From: Clostridia bacterium
GTDB taxonomy: Bacteria; Bacillota; Clostridia; Oscillospirales; Acutalibacteraceae
Length of the DNA stretch: 37,583 bases
Assembly: GCA_017443405.1 (NCBI GenBank)
Contig: JAFRXS010000152.1
Span: 1-37,583 of the forward strand
Direction: 5' to 3'
Shown: piece after piece, positions 16,352-23,549 of the stretch
Position numbering within the stretch: position 1 is the stretch's first letter
How the letters are laid out: the number at the start of each line of letters is the position of its first letter
Translations under genes and position numbers: made by a program
The notes under the pieces: generated by a model
Databases searched by the model: none
What the model saw: the letters and a program-made list of their open reading frames with translations, nothing else
Told to the model about the DNA's origin: nothing

Positions 16352-17332
16352 TCAGAATGTAAATCCCGGGGCCTGCCGTCTCATTTCCGCGAGCGTCTCG
16401 CATACGAGCAGAGACATCTCGCGGCAGTGCGCGTAGTCTCCGGCGGTGTTCACGGGGTCGTCTTCGAATCTCATAAAATCGGCGGCTTCGTATTCCATTA
16501 TGCCGACCTTGCTCATATCGCCGAAAACGGTCTCGCACTCCGAAGTCGCGGCGTCGTAGAAACGCACGTCCTTGACCTGGGAAACGGAACCTACCGTGAC
16601 CGCGCCGCGGTCGCCGAGGATCTGCGACGGCGAAAAGCTCTGCGCGGTCTTGGAATGGGTCAGAACGACCTCCTTGTCGGCGTACTCAAAAAGGGCGCAG
16701 CCCCTGCCGTCGGCGGCCGAGGGGAGAAAAACGCTCTTTGAAACGATCCTGTCCGGCTTGCCGAACAGCTCAAGCGTCAGATATACGCAGTACAACCCTA
16801 TGTCTTCAAGGCAGCCCGCCTGCATCTCCTGCGAGAAGATATTTGTCATCTCGCCGTTTTTCAGCAAGGCGTAACGCGATGAAAGCTGTGAAAAATCGAT
16901 ATGCGCGAAGCTTATCTCACCTACGCGTCCCATCGCCTTTTTGAGCGCGGCGAGACCCGGAGAATGGAGCGACATTATCGCCTCGACGTAGATGACGCCC
17001 TTTTTATCGGCGAGCTCCTGCAGACCGCGCAGCTCGGCGGGGTCGGTCGCCGCGGGCTTTTCGCAAATGACGTGCTTGCCCGCCTCGAGCATCAGGCGGC
17101 TCTGCCGCGCGTGAAGAGCGTTCGGGGACGCGACATATACGGTATCGGCGTCGCCGCACGCGGCGTGAGAGCCGAGGGCGTCGAAGCCAAGGCTGCCGCC
17201 GAAGTCGCCGGCAAAAGCCCGCGCGCGGGAGATATCGCGCGAATACGCGCCGACATATTCCGCCCCCGCGTTTTTCGCCGCGGCGACGAATTCCCTCGTT
17301 ATTCCCGACGTACCTATCGTTACGAATCTCAT
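16352..17332 (-). CDS. Gfo/Idh/MocA family oxidoreductase
   Basis: A 326-residue NAD(P)-dependent oxidoreductase. The N-terminal Rossmann domain (about 1-120) starts MRFVTIGTSGITREFVAAA. Its SPNALHARQ and ICEKPAATD segments give the EKP motif expected of this family, whose Lys contacts nicotinamide and substrate. The C-terminal alpha/beta domain (about 121-326) includes QAGCLEDIGLYCVYLTLELFG, a typical G-x-x-x-D-x-G-x-Y substrate segment. The substrate is probably a sugar or polyol derivative but is not predictable. It is the first gene of the minus-strand operon, 1 nt before prfA. No Shine-Dalgarno sequence is visible: eight T residues and CTGCT lie directly before the ATG, and a -35-like TTGACC lies upstream. 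Confidence 0.88.
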   Translation of the reverse strand: MRFVTIGTSGITREFVAAAKNAGAEYVGAYSRDISRARAFAGDFGGSLGFDALGSHAACGDADTVYVASPNALHARQSRLMLEAGKHVICEKPAATDPAELRGLQELADKKGVIYVEAIMSLHSPGLAALKKAMGRVGEISFAHIDFSQLSSRYALLKNGEMTNIFSQEMQAGCLEDIGLYCVYLTLELFGKPDRIVSKSVFLPSAADGRGCALFEYADKEVVLTHSKTAQSFSPSQILGDRGAVTVGSVSQVKDVRFYDAATSECETVFGDMSKVGIMEYEAADFMRFEDDPVNTAGDYAHCREMSLLVCETLAEMRRQAPGFTF

Positions 17333-17339
17333 AGCAGAA

Positions 17340-17368
17340 AAAAAATCACATCAGGGGCATCCGGTCAA
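17340..17368 (-). promoter_or_regulatory. Weak candidate promoter abutting the oxidoreductase start
   Basis: On the minus strand TTGACC (17368-17363) is followed after 17 nt by TTTTTT (17345-17340), and then 7 nt to the ATG at 17332. The -10 matches consensus at only three positions. If used, it would give a leaderless mRNA as for mnmA. Confidence 0.25.
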
Positions 17369-17397
17369 TGAAAAAGAGCGCACAGGCGGCTTTCCTA

Positions 17398-18327
17398 TCA
17401 GCCGTTTACACAAGAGAGGAAGTCGAGCGTGACGTCCGCGGTCTCGCGGGCGTGAGTCTGTATCATGAGGTGACCGCCGCCGCTTATGACCGCGTCGACG
17501 CTGCCCGCGGGCAGAGAAGCCCGAAGCTGTTTCCTCGAAGAATCGGTGATGACAAGGTCCCTGTCGCCGTTGACGAAGAGGATGGGAGGCATTTTCGACA
17601 CCGCCTCGTAATCCGTGACCGGCAGCATAGTGAACGAATACACCGCTCCGACTCCCGTGCCGGGTATTTTGAACGGATCGGTTATCTTTTTTATATCGTA
17701 GCCCGCGGTGAAGCCTATATCGAGCGTCGCGAGCAGAAGGAACAGCCTGACGAGCGGCGTGCAGCGCGACATGACGCCCATGAAGCCGCCGAGCATCTTC
17801 ACGGCGAAGGGGCGTTCGGCAAGAGAGACCGCCGGCGAGCCGGGATTGCCGCAGGTGCCGTAAAGCAGGAGGTTGCGGACGCTGTCGGGATATTTCTGCG
17901 CTATAGCCGTCGCGACGTAGCCGCCCATCGAATGGCCGGCGACGAACCACGGCCCGTCGTCAAGGCTCGTCATGAGCGAGTGCATTATATCCTCTCTGGG
18001 CAGCCGTTCGGTCTCGGAAGTCTCGCGGGATGAATAACCGAAATCTGGGAGATCGGCAAGCACGCAGGTATATCCGCCCTCAACGAGAAGCCGCGCGAGC
18101 TCCTCAAGGCAGACGGTGGAAAGCGCGAAGCCGTGTATCATGAATATCCGGCCGAGAGGCTCTTCCGCCTCCCAGACGCGGTAGTGTATGCTGTAGTCGC
18201 CGACGGTATAGTAGCGGCTGTCGGCAAAGGGCGCGCCATCCTCTTCGGCGGCAAACGCGCGCAGCGCCGGAACAAGCAGCATGACCGCAACGAGCAGAAC
18301 GGCGAATGACTTTACTGTTTTTTTCAA
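17398..18327 (-). CDS. Exported alpha/beta hydrolase
   Basis: The 309-residue protein starts at TTG 18327 with a signal sequence (MKKTVKSFAVLLVAVML and on to a likely cleavage near AFAAEE at 25-29). It has the alpha/beta hydrolase core: HGF oxyanion strand (65-67), nucleophile elbow GHSMGG with Ser133, acid Asp257 in NGDRDLV and His286 in GGGHLMI. A second hydrophobic stretch (about 174-205) lies in the cap region and could cover a lipid-binding pocket. It probably acts on an ester outside the membrane or tethered to it; the substrate is unknown. I chose the TTG because GGGGTGG lies 5 nt upstream; a start at 18372 would overlap the promoter. It is divergent from the capsule locus. Confidence 0.88.
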   Translation of the reverse strand: MKKTVKSFAVLLVAVMLLVPALRAFAAEEDGAPFADSRYYTVGDYSIHYRVWEAEEPLGRIFMIHGFALSTVCLEELARLLVEGGYTCVLADLPDFGYSSRETSETERLPREDIMHSLMTSLDDGPWFVAGHSMGGYVATAIAQKYPDSVRNLLLYGTCGNPGSPAVSLAERPFAVKMLGGFMGVMSRCTPLVRLFLLLATLDIGFTAGYDIKKITDPFKIPGTGVGAVYSFTMLPVTDYEAVSKMPPILFVNGDRDLVITDSSRKQLRASLPAGSVDAVISGGGHLMIQTHARETADVTLDFLSCVNG

Positions 18328-18343
18328 TTGTACCACCCCGTTT

Positions 18344-18372
18344 AGAATATAACAAATCAAGGCTTTTGTCAA
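18344..18372 (-). promoter_or_regulatory. Promoter for the exported alpha/beta hydrolase
   Basis: On the minus strand a perfect TTGACA (18372-18367) and TATTCT (18349-18344) are 17 nt apart. The start near 18337 would leave a leader of about 10 nt carrying GGGGTGG. Confidence 0.6.
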
Positions 18373-18447
18373 TGCTTTTAGCCTTCAACAGACGCGAAAT
18401 CTTTACTTTTATTAAAATTTTACGCGTATAATATTTTAAATTTCTTA

Positions 18448-18505
18448 TTGCAAAACGGTGAGTTCTTGATTATAATTATACGGATAATATCAGTATTGGT
18501 ATAAT
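18448..18505 (+). promoter_or_regulatory. Tandem promoters of the exopolysaccharide locus
   Basis: P1 has TTGCAA (18448-18453), a 17-nt spacer and a perfect TATAAT (18471-18476), behind an A/T-rich tract (about 18400-18450) that could act as an UP element. P2 is an extended -10, TGG-TATAAT, at 18497-18505, with no good -35. TATAATTAT occurs in both, 29 bp apart. The P2 start would be about 30 nt before the first gene. Confidence 0.65.
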
Positions 18506-18541
18506 TATGCCCATTTGGAACGCGGCGGAAAGGAGCACGGG

Positions 18542-19273
18542 ATGATAGATATACACTGTCATATCCTCAGCGGAGTCGACGACGGTTCATACTGTCTTTC
18601 CGAGTCGGTGGAGATGGCGCGCGTCGCCGTCGAAAGCGGCACGACGGATATCATAGCGACCCCGCATACGAACGCGCCGGGTATCGACCTCAACGCGTGG
18701 GACGATTCCTTTGACGCGGCGCTGTCGGAGCTCAATTCCGCGCTCGAGAAAGACAGGATACCGCTGAAGATCCACCCGGGCAGCGAGATATACTTCACGC
18801 CGGGAGTTCTGCAGATGCTTAAGACCGGCGAGGCGATGACGCTGAACAGATCGAGATACTTCCTTATCGAGTTCGATTTCTATTCGAGGGAACAGACCAT
18901 CCTCGACCAATGCGAGATGGCGGCATCCTCCGGTCTCGTGCCCGTCGTCGCTCATCCCGAGCGCTACGCCGCGGTGCAGGAGGACGTCCAGACGGCTTAC
19001 CGTATGAAGCGTATGGGCTGCCTGCTGCAGCTCAACAGCGGCAGTCTCTTCGGCGCATTCGGCAGAGGGGCGCAGGCCGCCGCGAACGAGATGCTCGGCG
19101 ATACCCTCGCGGACTTCATCGCGAGCGACGCTCACAGCCCGTATATGCGCTCCCCCTTCATCGCGGACGCGCATGAAATGGTGAGCGATGTTTATTCGAT
19201 TGATTATTCCGATCTCCTTTTCTCGTGGAACCCCGGTCTTGTCCTTGCGGACAAGGAGATCGTCAGCTATTGA
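18542..19273 (+). CDS. cpsB: Capsule tyrosine-protein phosphatase, CpsB/CapC PHP family
   Basis: The 243-residue protein is a PHP-fold, metal-dependent phosphatase of the CpsB/Wzb-equivalent group in Gram-positives. The metal-binding motifs are in order: MIDIHCHILSGVDDGS at the N-terminus, ATPHTN, HPGSEIYF, VAHPERY and FIASDAHS. It dephosphorylates the tyrosine tail of the cognate BY-kinase, cycling polymer assembly. Start ATG 18542 follows AAAGGAGC (18529-18536) by 5 nt and gives the family N-terminus MIDIHCH. A TTG 27 nt upstream in frame has no such support. It is the first gene of the locus, and two BY-kinase genes follow it after one intervening gene. Length is normal. Confidence 0.93.
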   Translation: MIDIHCHILSGVDDGSYCLSESVEMARVAVESGTTDIIATPHTNAPGIDLNAWDDSFDAALSELNSALEKDRIPLKIHPGSEIYFTPGVLQMLKTGEAMTLNRSRYFLIEFDFYSREQTILDQCEMAASSGLVPVVAHPERYAAVQEDVQTAYRMKRMGCLLQLNSGSLFGAFGRGAQAAANEMLGDTLADFIASDAHSPYMRSPFIADAHEMVSDVYSIDYSDLLFSWNPGLVLADKEIVSY

Positions 19274-19285
19274 GAGGTCGATTTT

Positions 19286-20104
19286 ATGATGCGGATCTTT
19301 CGCGCGTTCATAGCGCTCATATTCGCGGCGACGCTGGTGATATTTCTGCGCGACTGGTATAAATATGAGATCAGAGCGGACAAGACCGTCCCCGTGATAA
19401 CTATTGACTCGCCTCTGCTTGAGGTCGACGCGGACGCGACGGACGAGGATCTTCTCGCGGGCGTCACCGCCTACGATGAAAAGGACGGCGACCTGACCGG
19501 CCATATCATCATCGAGGGCATATCGAAATTCGTCGATCCCGGCGTGTGCAAGGTCTATTACGCCGTTTCCGACAGCGACGACCACGTCGCCAGCACCTAC
19601 CGCAGGATAAAATACAGGGACTATACGCATCCCAGATTCACGATGAACCGCGCCCTTTGCTTTTCGCTCCTTGAAAACGTGAACATCTCGAACGTCATGG
19701 GGGCGACGGACATGCTCGACGGCGACATCACGCCAGGTATAATCATCACTTCGTCCGACTACGAATACGGCAAGGCGGGCACCTACACGGTCAGCGCGGA
19801 GGTCAGCAACTCAAAGGGCGACGAGATATCCATCACCGTCCCGCTGCTCGTCGAGGACCGCAGCCTCAACGCGCCGGTCATTACGCTCTCGGATTATCTC
19901 ATCTACGTCGAAAAGGGCACGCAGATAAGACCATACTCGTATTTCGAATCCGCGGTCGACAGTTTCGAAAACAGCGTTTCCGATTCGCTGCATATGGAAA
20001 ACAACTACAACAGCGAGGAAAAGGGAGTTTACAGCTTCCACTATTACGCGACGGACGAGCTCGGCAGGACGGGTCACACGATACTGACGGTCGTTGTGGA
20101 GTAA
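19286..20104 (+). CDS. Membrane-anchored protein with three Ig-like modules
   Basis: The 272-residue protein has a short cytoplasmic N-terminus, one transmembrane helix (about 6-21) and an extracytoplasmic part. That part reads as three beta-sandwich modules of the HYR/DUF5011 type: about 34-109, 110-192 and 194-272. The first two contain the DGD(L/I)T motif (KDGDLTGHI and LDGDITPGI), and each ends in a YTV/YYAV/YYAT strand followed by a loop and a last strand. No catalytic motif is seen. Its place between the CpsB phosphatase and the BY-kinases, with only 3 nt before the next gene, suggests a structural or sensing role in polymer assembly or export. It starts at ATG 19286 (ATGATG) after GAGG. 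I do not recognise a named family for the whole protein. Confidence 0.8.
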   Translation: MMRIFRAFIALIFAATLVIFLRDWYKYEIRADKTVPVITIDSPLLEVDADATDEDLLAGVTAYDEKDGDLTGHIIIEGISKFVDPGVCKVYYAVSDSDDHVASTYRRIKYRDYTHPRFTMNRALCFSLLENVNISNVMGATDMLDGDITPGIIITSSDYEYGKAGTYTVSAEVSNSKGDEISITVPLLVEDRSLNAPVITLSDYLIYVEKGTQIRPYSYFESAVDSFENSVSDSLHMENNYNSEEKGVYSFHYYATDELGRTGHTILTVVVE

Positions 20105-20107
20105 GAT

Positions 20108-21757
20108 ATGGCGAATGAGAAGAAAGAAAAAAAGATAGAGCTCGAGTGGCACAGTATTATCCGCGACCTCAAACGGAACGTGCCTTACATAATCATGAGC
20201 ATGCTCATAGGGCTCATGGGAGTATATATCGCGCAAAAAAGCGTTTATTCACCCGAATATACCAGCAAGGCGACCCTCGTCGTCAGCGCGAAGATAAGCA
20301 CCGCGAACCCCTACGCGAACCTTTCCGTTTCATCGGAAATGGCAAAGGTCTACGCAAAAGTTTTCGAGCAGCCGTCCATAAAAGAAAGAGCCTCCTGGAC
20401 CCTCGGACAGAGCTGGCTCGGACGGCTGAACGCGACCGAGATAACCGGTACGAACCTGTTTTACGTATCCGTCACGACGGACGACCCGGAGCTTTCGTAC
20501 CGCGAGCTCAACGCCGTGCTTCAAAGCTATACGCAGATCTCGGATTTCGTTTTCGAGAACGCCGTCATCGACGTCATATCGATGCCGTCGATGGCGCACG
20601 GTCCCTCCAACCCGATGCCGAGCTCCAACGCGGCGGCGATAGTGGCGCTGAGCCTTATCATCTCCATCGGCGGCTTCGCGGCGATATCGATCCTGCGCGA
20701 CACGGTCAAGACCGAGAACGCTTTCACGCAGAAAATAGACTCAAAGCTCTTTGCCGTGATACCTCACGAAAAAAAGGAGCAAACGTTCGTCTCCCGCCTG
20801 CGCGGCGCTAAACAAGGTCTTCTTATCGACGAGAACGCGCCCGTCAGCCTTAAATTCTCGGAAAGCTTCCATCAGATAGCGTCGAGATTCGAATACATGC
20901 GCAACACAACCGGCGCGAAGGTGTTCTCCGTTCTCAGCGTCGCCGAGAACGAGGGCAAGTCCACCGTCGCCGCCAACATCGCGCTGTCGCTCACGTTCAA
21001 GGGCTACCGCGTGCTGCTGCTCGACCTCGACCAAAAGAAGCCCGCGCTCTACAAGCTGTTCGGTTTCCGCTATGAAAAGGAATCGGAGCTCGGCGAGCTT
21101 TTCGCGGGCGCGTTCCCTGCGAAGGATTTCCGTTTCAGGCAGTATAAAAAATCCACGCTGTATTTCGCGCTCAACACGAAGTCCCATAAGGGCTCCCAGC
21201 AGTGGATAGAAAACGGCGTCGTGGCCCACCTCACGGAAGCCCTGCGCAGGAGATTCGACTTCATCATAGTCGACACGGCGCCCATAACGGTCGACGCCGG
21301 CGTCACGCAGATAATGCAGATCGCGGACCAGAATCTCCTCGTCGTGAGGACGGACACCGTTCCGGCGACGGTCATCAACGACGCGGTCATCACCGCCAAA
21401 AACCTCGGCACAGAATTCGCGGGCTGCATACTCAACGACGTTTATCCGGAATTCTCCCTTATGGGGCAGCTCGGTTTCTCCGAATCGGGCTACTCTTACG
21501 GCAGAGGCTACGGCAGATACGGCAAGTACGGCAAGTACGGAAAATACGGCAAGTACGGCAAAGGTGGCAAATACGGCCGTTACAGCAGGTACTCAAAATA
21601 CAGCAATTACGGCAAATACAGCAATTACGGCAAATACAGTAACTACGGCAAGTACGGCAATTACGGCAAGTACGGGAAATACGGACGCTATTATTCCCTG
21701 ACCGAGGAGGACACCGGTTCGTCCGACTCCGAGGGCGGCGGGTCAGCGAATTCCTGA
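20108..21757 (+). CDS. Wzc-like BY-kinase 1 with 23-tyrosine repeat tail
   Basis: The 549-residue protein is a polysaccharide co-polymerase/autokinase. A Wzz-type domain spans two membrane helices (about 27-45 and 176-196). A cytoplasmic kinase follows, with Walker A AENEGKST (279-286), Walker A' LLLDLDQKKP (Asp306, Asp308) and Walker B FIIVDTAP (Asp389). The tail (462-529) holds 23 Tyr. From Tyr468 to Tyr528 every third residue is Tyr, except Gly486, with G/S and K/R/N between. In the family, tail tyrosines are autophosphorylated and control chain length and export. It begins 3 nt after the Ig-like protein gene. The fused layout (transmembrane plus kinase) is of the Wzc type rather than the split CpsC/CpsD type. 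The tail is much richer and more regular than usual. Confidence 0.92.
   Translation: MANEKKEKKIELEWHSIIRDLKRNVPYIIMSMLIGLMGVYIAQKSVYSPEYTSKATLVVSAKISTANPYANLSVSSEMAKVYAKVFEQPSIKERASWTLGQSWLGRLNATEITGTNLFYVSVTTDDPELSYRELNAVLQSYTQISDFVFENAVIDVISMPSMAHGPSNPMPSSNAAAIVALSLIISIGGFAAISILRDTVKTENAFTQKIDSKLFAVIPHEKKEQTFVSRLRGAKQGLLIDENAPVSLKFSESFHQIASRFEYMRNTTGAKVFSVLSVAENEGKSTVAANIALSLTFKGYRVLLLDLDQKKPALYKLFGFRYEKESELGELFAGAFPAKDFRFRQYKKSTLYFALNTKSHKGSQQWIENGVVAHLTEALRRRFDFIIVDTAPITVDAGVTQIMQIADQNLLVVRTDTVPATVINDAVITAKNLGTEFAGCILNDVYPEFSLMGQLGFSESGYSYGRGYGRYGKYGKYGKYGKYGKGGKYGRYSRYSKYSNYGKYSNYGKYSNYGKYGNYGKYGKYGRYYSLTEEDTGSSDSEGGGSANS
21509..21691 (+). repeat. 9-bp tandem repeat encoding (Tyr-Gly/Ser-Lys/Arg/Asn)n
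   Basis: Twenty 9-bp units plus a final TAT codon, based on TACGGCAAG (variants TACGGCAAA, TACAGCAAT, TACGGCAGA), run in frame inside BY-kinase 1. One unit has GGT in place of the Tyr codon. An 18-bp higher-order unit encoding YSNYGK is repeated three times from 21599. Such repeats can gain or lose units by replication slippage without breaking the frame. Confidence 0.9.
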
Positions 21758-21770
21758 ACGGTGGATATAA

Positions 21771-23549
21771 ATGGCAGAAAGAACGCAAACGACCGAAAAA
21801 ACGGAGAATACCCGAAGCAATTCGAAAAAGAATGAGTTCATACCGTTCTATTTCAGCGACTTCGTAAAGGGCACAAGAAAATTCTGGTGGCTCGTGGTCC
21901 TGCTCGCCCTTGTTTTCGGCGGCATACGTTTTTACACGAGCTTCAAGAGCTATACCCCGATATACAGCACTTCCGCGACTTTCACCATCAGCACAGCGAC
22001 CGACCAGGGCAGCGCGACCGGCGGTATGACCTCATATTCCTACTATTTCGACACCGCGATGACGACCCAGCTCGAAGCGTCCTTCCCTTATATCCTGTCG
22101 AGCAACATCCTTCAGGACGCCATCTGCGAGGAGCTCGACCTGCCGTACCTCCCCGCGACGCTCACCCCGTCGTCGGTCCCCGGCTCGACGATGTTCACGA
22201 TAACCTGCACGGGCACGAACCCGCAGCAGGTCTACGATATACTCATGAGCGCTATCGACAAATGCCCCGAAGCGGCGAGGTACGTTATCGGCAAGATCAA
22301 ATTCACAATGATAACGAACCCCTACGTCCCGCAGACGCCGACAAACAAAAACTCATATGTCAGCGACGCGATGAAAGCGGCGGTAGTCGGCGCGGTGATC
22401 GGTATCGGCTGGATACTCATCTACTGCGTATCCAGAAAAACGATCCGCACGAAGGACGAGATCGGCGAGCAGCTCGGCATGGAAACGCTCAGCACGCTGC
22501 CTCACGTATCATATAAACGGCACAGTCAGGAGATCGACCGTTCCATACTCTGGACGAATCCGAACGTCGGGCGCGGCTTCATGGAATCGGTGCGACTGCT
22601 ACGGAACACCGTCCTGCACGACCTCAAGGAGAACGAAAAGACCGTTTTCGTCACGAGCACCGCACCCGGCGAAGGCAAAACGACCGTAACGGCGAACCTC
22701 GCGCTGTCGATCGCGGACGCAGGCAAAAAGGTGCTGCTCATCGACTGGGATATACGCAACCCCTCGATCTGCGAGGCTCTCGACCTTCCGATGCCCGAGC
22801 CTACCGACGGCACGGGCGAGGAATACAAGATATTCACCACCCAGAAATACAAGATATCCATCCTCTGCTTCACGTCGAGAAGGAACTACATGAAGAGGAT
22901 GCGCACGGAATACGTCAGAGGTCTGCTTGACAAGCTGCGCGATTCCTACGATCTGATAATCATCGACACTCCGCCCTGCGGGCTCATCTCCGACACCGAG
23001 GTCATCGCGAGAGCCGCGGACGCCGCCGTTTACGTCATACTTCAGGATACGGTCCGCGTGTCCCGCATCAAGGAAGGACTCGGCAATCTGCTTCTCGCGA
23101 ACGCGCGCGTGATCGGCGCGGTCTTCAACGGCGCGCAGAGCGGTCTGACCGGCTACGGCGAGAATTACGGCTACGGCGCCTACGGATATTACGGCAAATA
23201 CGGCTACGGTTACGGCTATAAGCATTACGGCTACGGCTACAAAAACTACGGTTACGGCTACGGCGAGGACAACAGCCTCAGAAAACGCATAGAAAGGCGT
23301 CTGTCTTCTTCACGCGGCGGGTCCTCGCACAGCGGATCGTCTCAAAGCTCGTCCTCATCAGGCGGGTCCTCGCACAGCGCTTCCTCTTCCGGCGGCGCCT
23401 CGCGCAGCGGGTCGTCACACGGCGGCTCATCTTCCTCGCGCGGCGGTTCCTCGTCCTCGCATAGCGGTTCCTCGCGCGGCGGCTCATCTTCCTCGCGCGG
23501 CGGATCATCGCGCGGCGGATCGTCCGGCGGCACTTCGAGCCATGACTGA
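21771..23549 (+). CDS. Wzc-like BY-kinase 2 with Tyr/Gly and Ser-rich tails
   Basis: The 592-residue protein repeats the layout of its upstream neighbour but is clearly diverged. It has a charged N-terminus, membrane helices at about 38-55 and 200-220 around a periplasm-type domain, then the kinase with canonical STAPGEGKTT (296-305), VLLIDWDIRNP (321-331) and LIIIDTPP (395-402). A Tyr/Gly tail (462-498) carries 16 Tyr. It is followed by a basic RKRIERR hinge and about 80 residues of almost only Ser, Gly, Arg and His (511-592). It would autophosphorylate on the Tyr tail; what the Ser tail does is unknown. It starts 13 nt after kinase 1, and its stop overlaps the ABC exporter start by 8 nt. 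Confidence 0.9.
   Translation: MAERTQTTEKTENTRSNSKKNEFIPFYFSDFVKGTRKFWWLVVLLALVFGGIRFYTSFKSYTPIYSTSATFTISTATDQGSATGGMTSYSYYFDTAMTTQLEASFPYILSSNILQDAICEELDLPYLPATLTPSSVPGSTMFTITCTGTNPQQVYDILMSAIDKCPEAARYVIGKIKFTMITNPYVPQTPTNKNSYVSDAMKAAVVGAVIGIGWILIYCVSRKTIRTKDEIGEQLGMETLSTLPHVSYKRHSQEIDRSILWTNPNVGRGFMESVRLLRNTVLHDLKENEKTVFVTSTAPGEGKTTVTANLALSIADAGKKVLLIDWDIRNPSICEALDLPMPEPTDGTGEEYKIFTTQKYKISILCFTSRRNYMKRMRTEYVRGLLDKLRDSYDLIIIDTPPCGLISDTEVIARAADAAVYVILQDTVRVSRIKEGLGNLLLANARVIGAVFNGAQSGLTGYGENYGYGAYGYYGKYGYGYGYKHYGYGYKNYGYGYGEDNSLRKRIERRLSSSRGGSSHSGSSQSSSSSGGSSHSASSSGGASRSGSSHGGSSSSRGGSSSSHSGSSRGGSSSSRGGSSRGGSSGGTSSHD
23301..23546 (+). repeat. Low-complexity coding tract for a Ser/Gly/Arg tail
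   Basis: Irregular repeats such as TCCTCGCGCGGCGG encode SSRGGSS-type units across the last 82 codons of BY-kinase 2. Exact sub-repeats recur (for example at about 23421-23454 and 23475-23510), so unit number could vary between strains. Confidence 0.8.

Noticed and set aside
20941-20967. The AENEGKST P-loop of BY-kinase 1 as a sign of an inactive kinase
   Set aside because: The GKST core and the A' and B motifs are present, and to my knowledge ENEGKST variants are common in clostridial BY-kinases.
21509-21691. Regular short direct repeats considered as a CRISPR or other non-coding array
   Set aside because: The period is 9 bp with no spacers and lies in frame in the BY-kinase gene, so it is a coding repeat.
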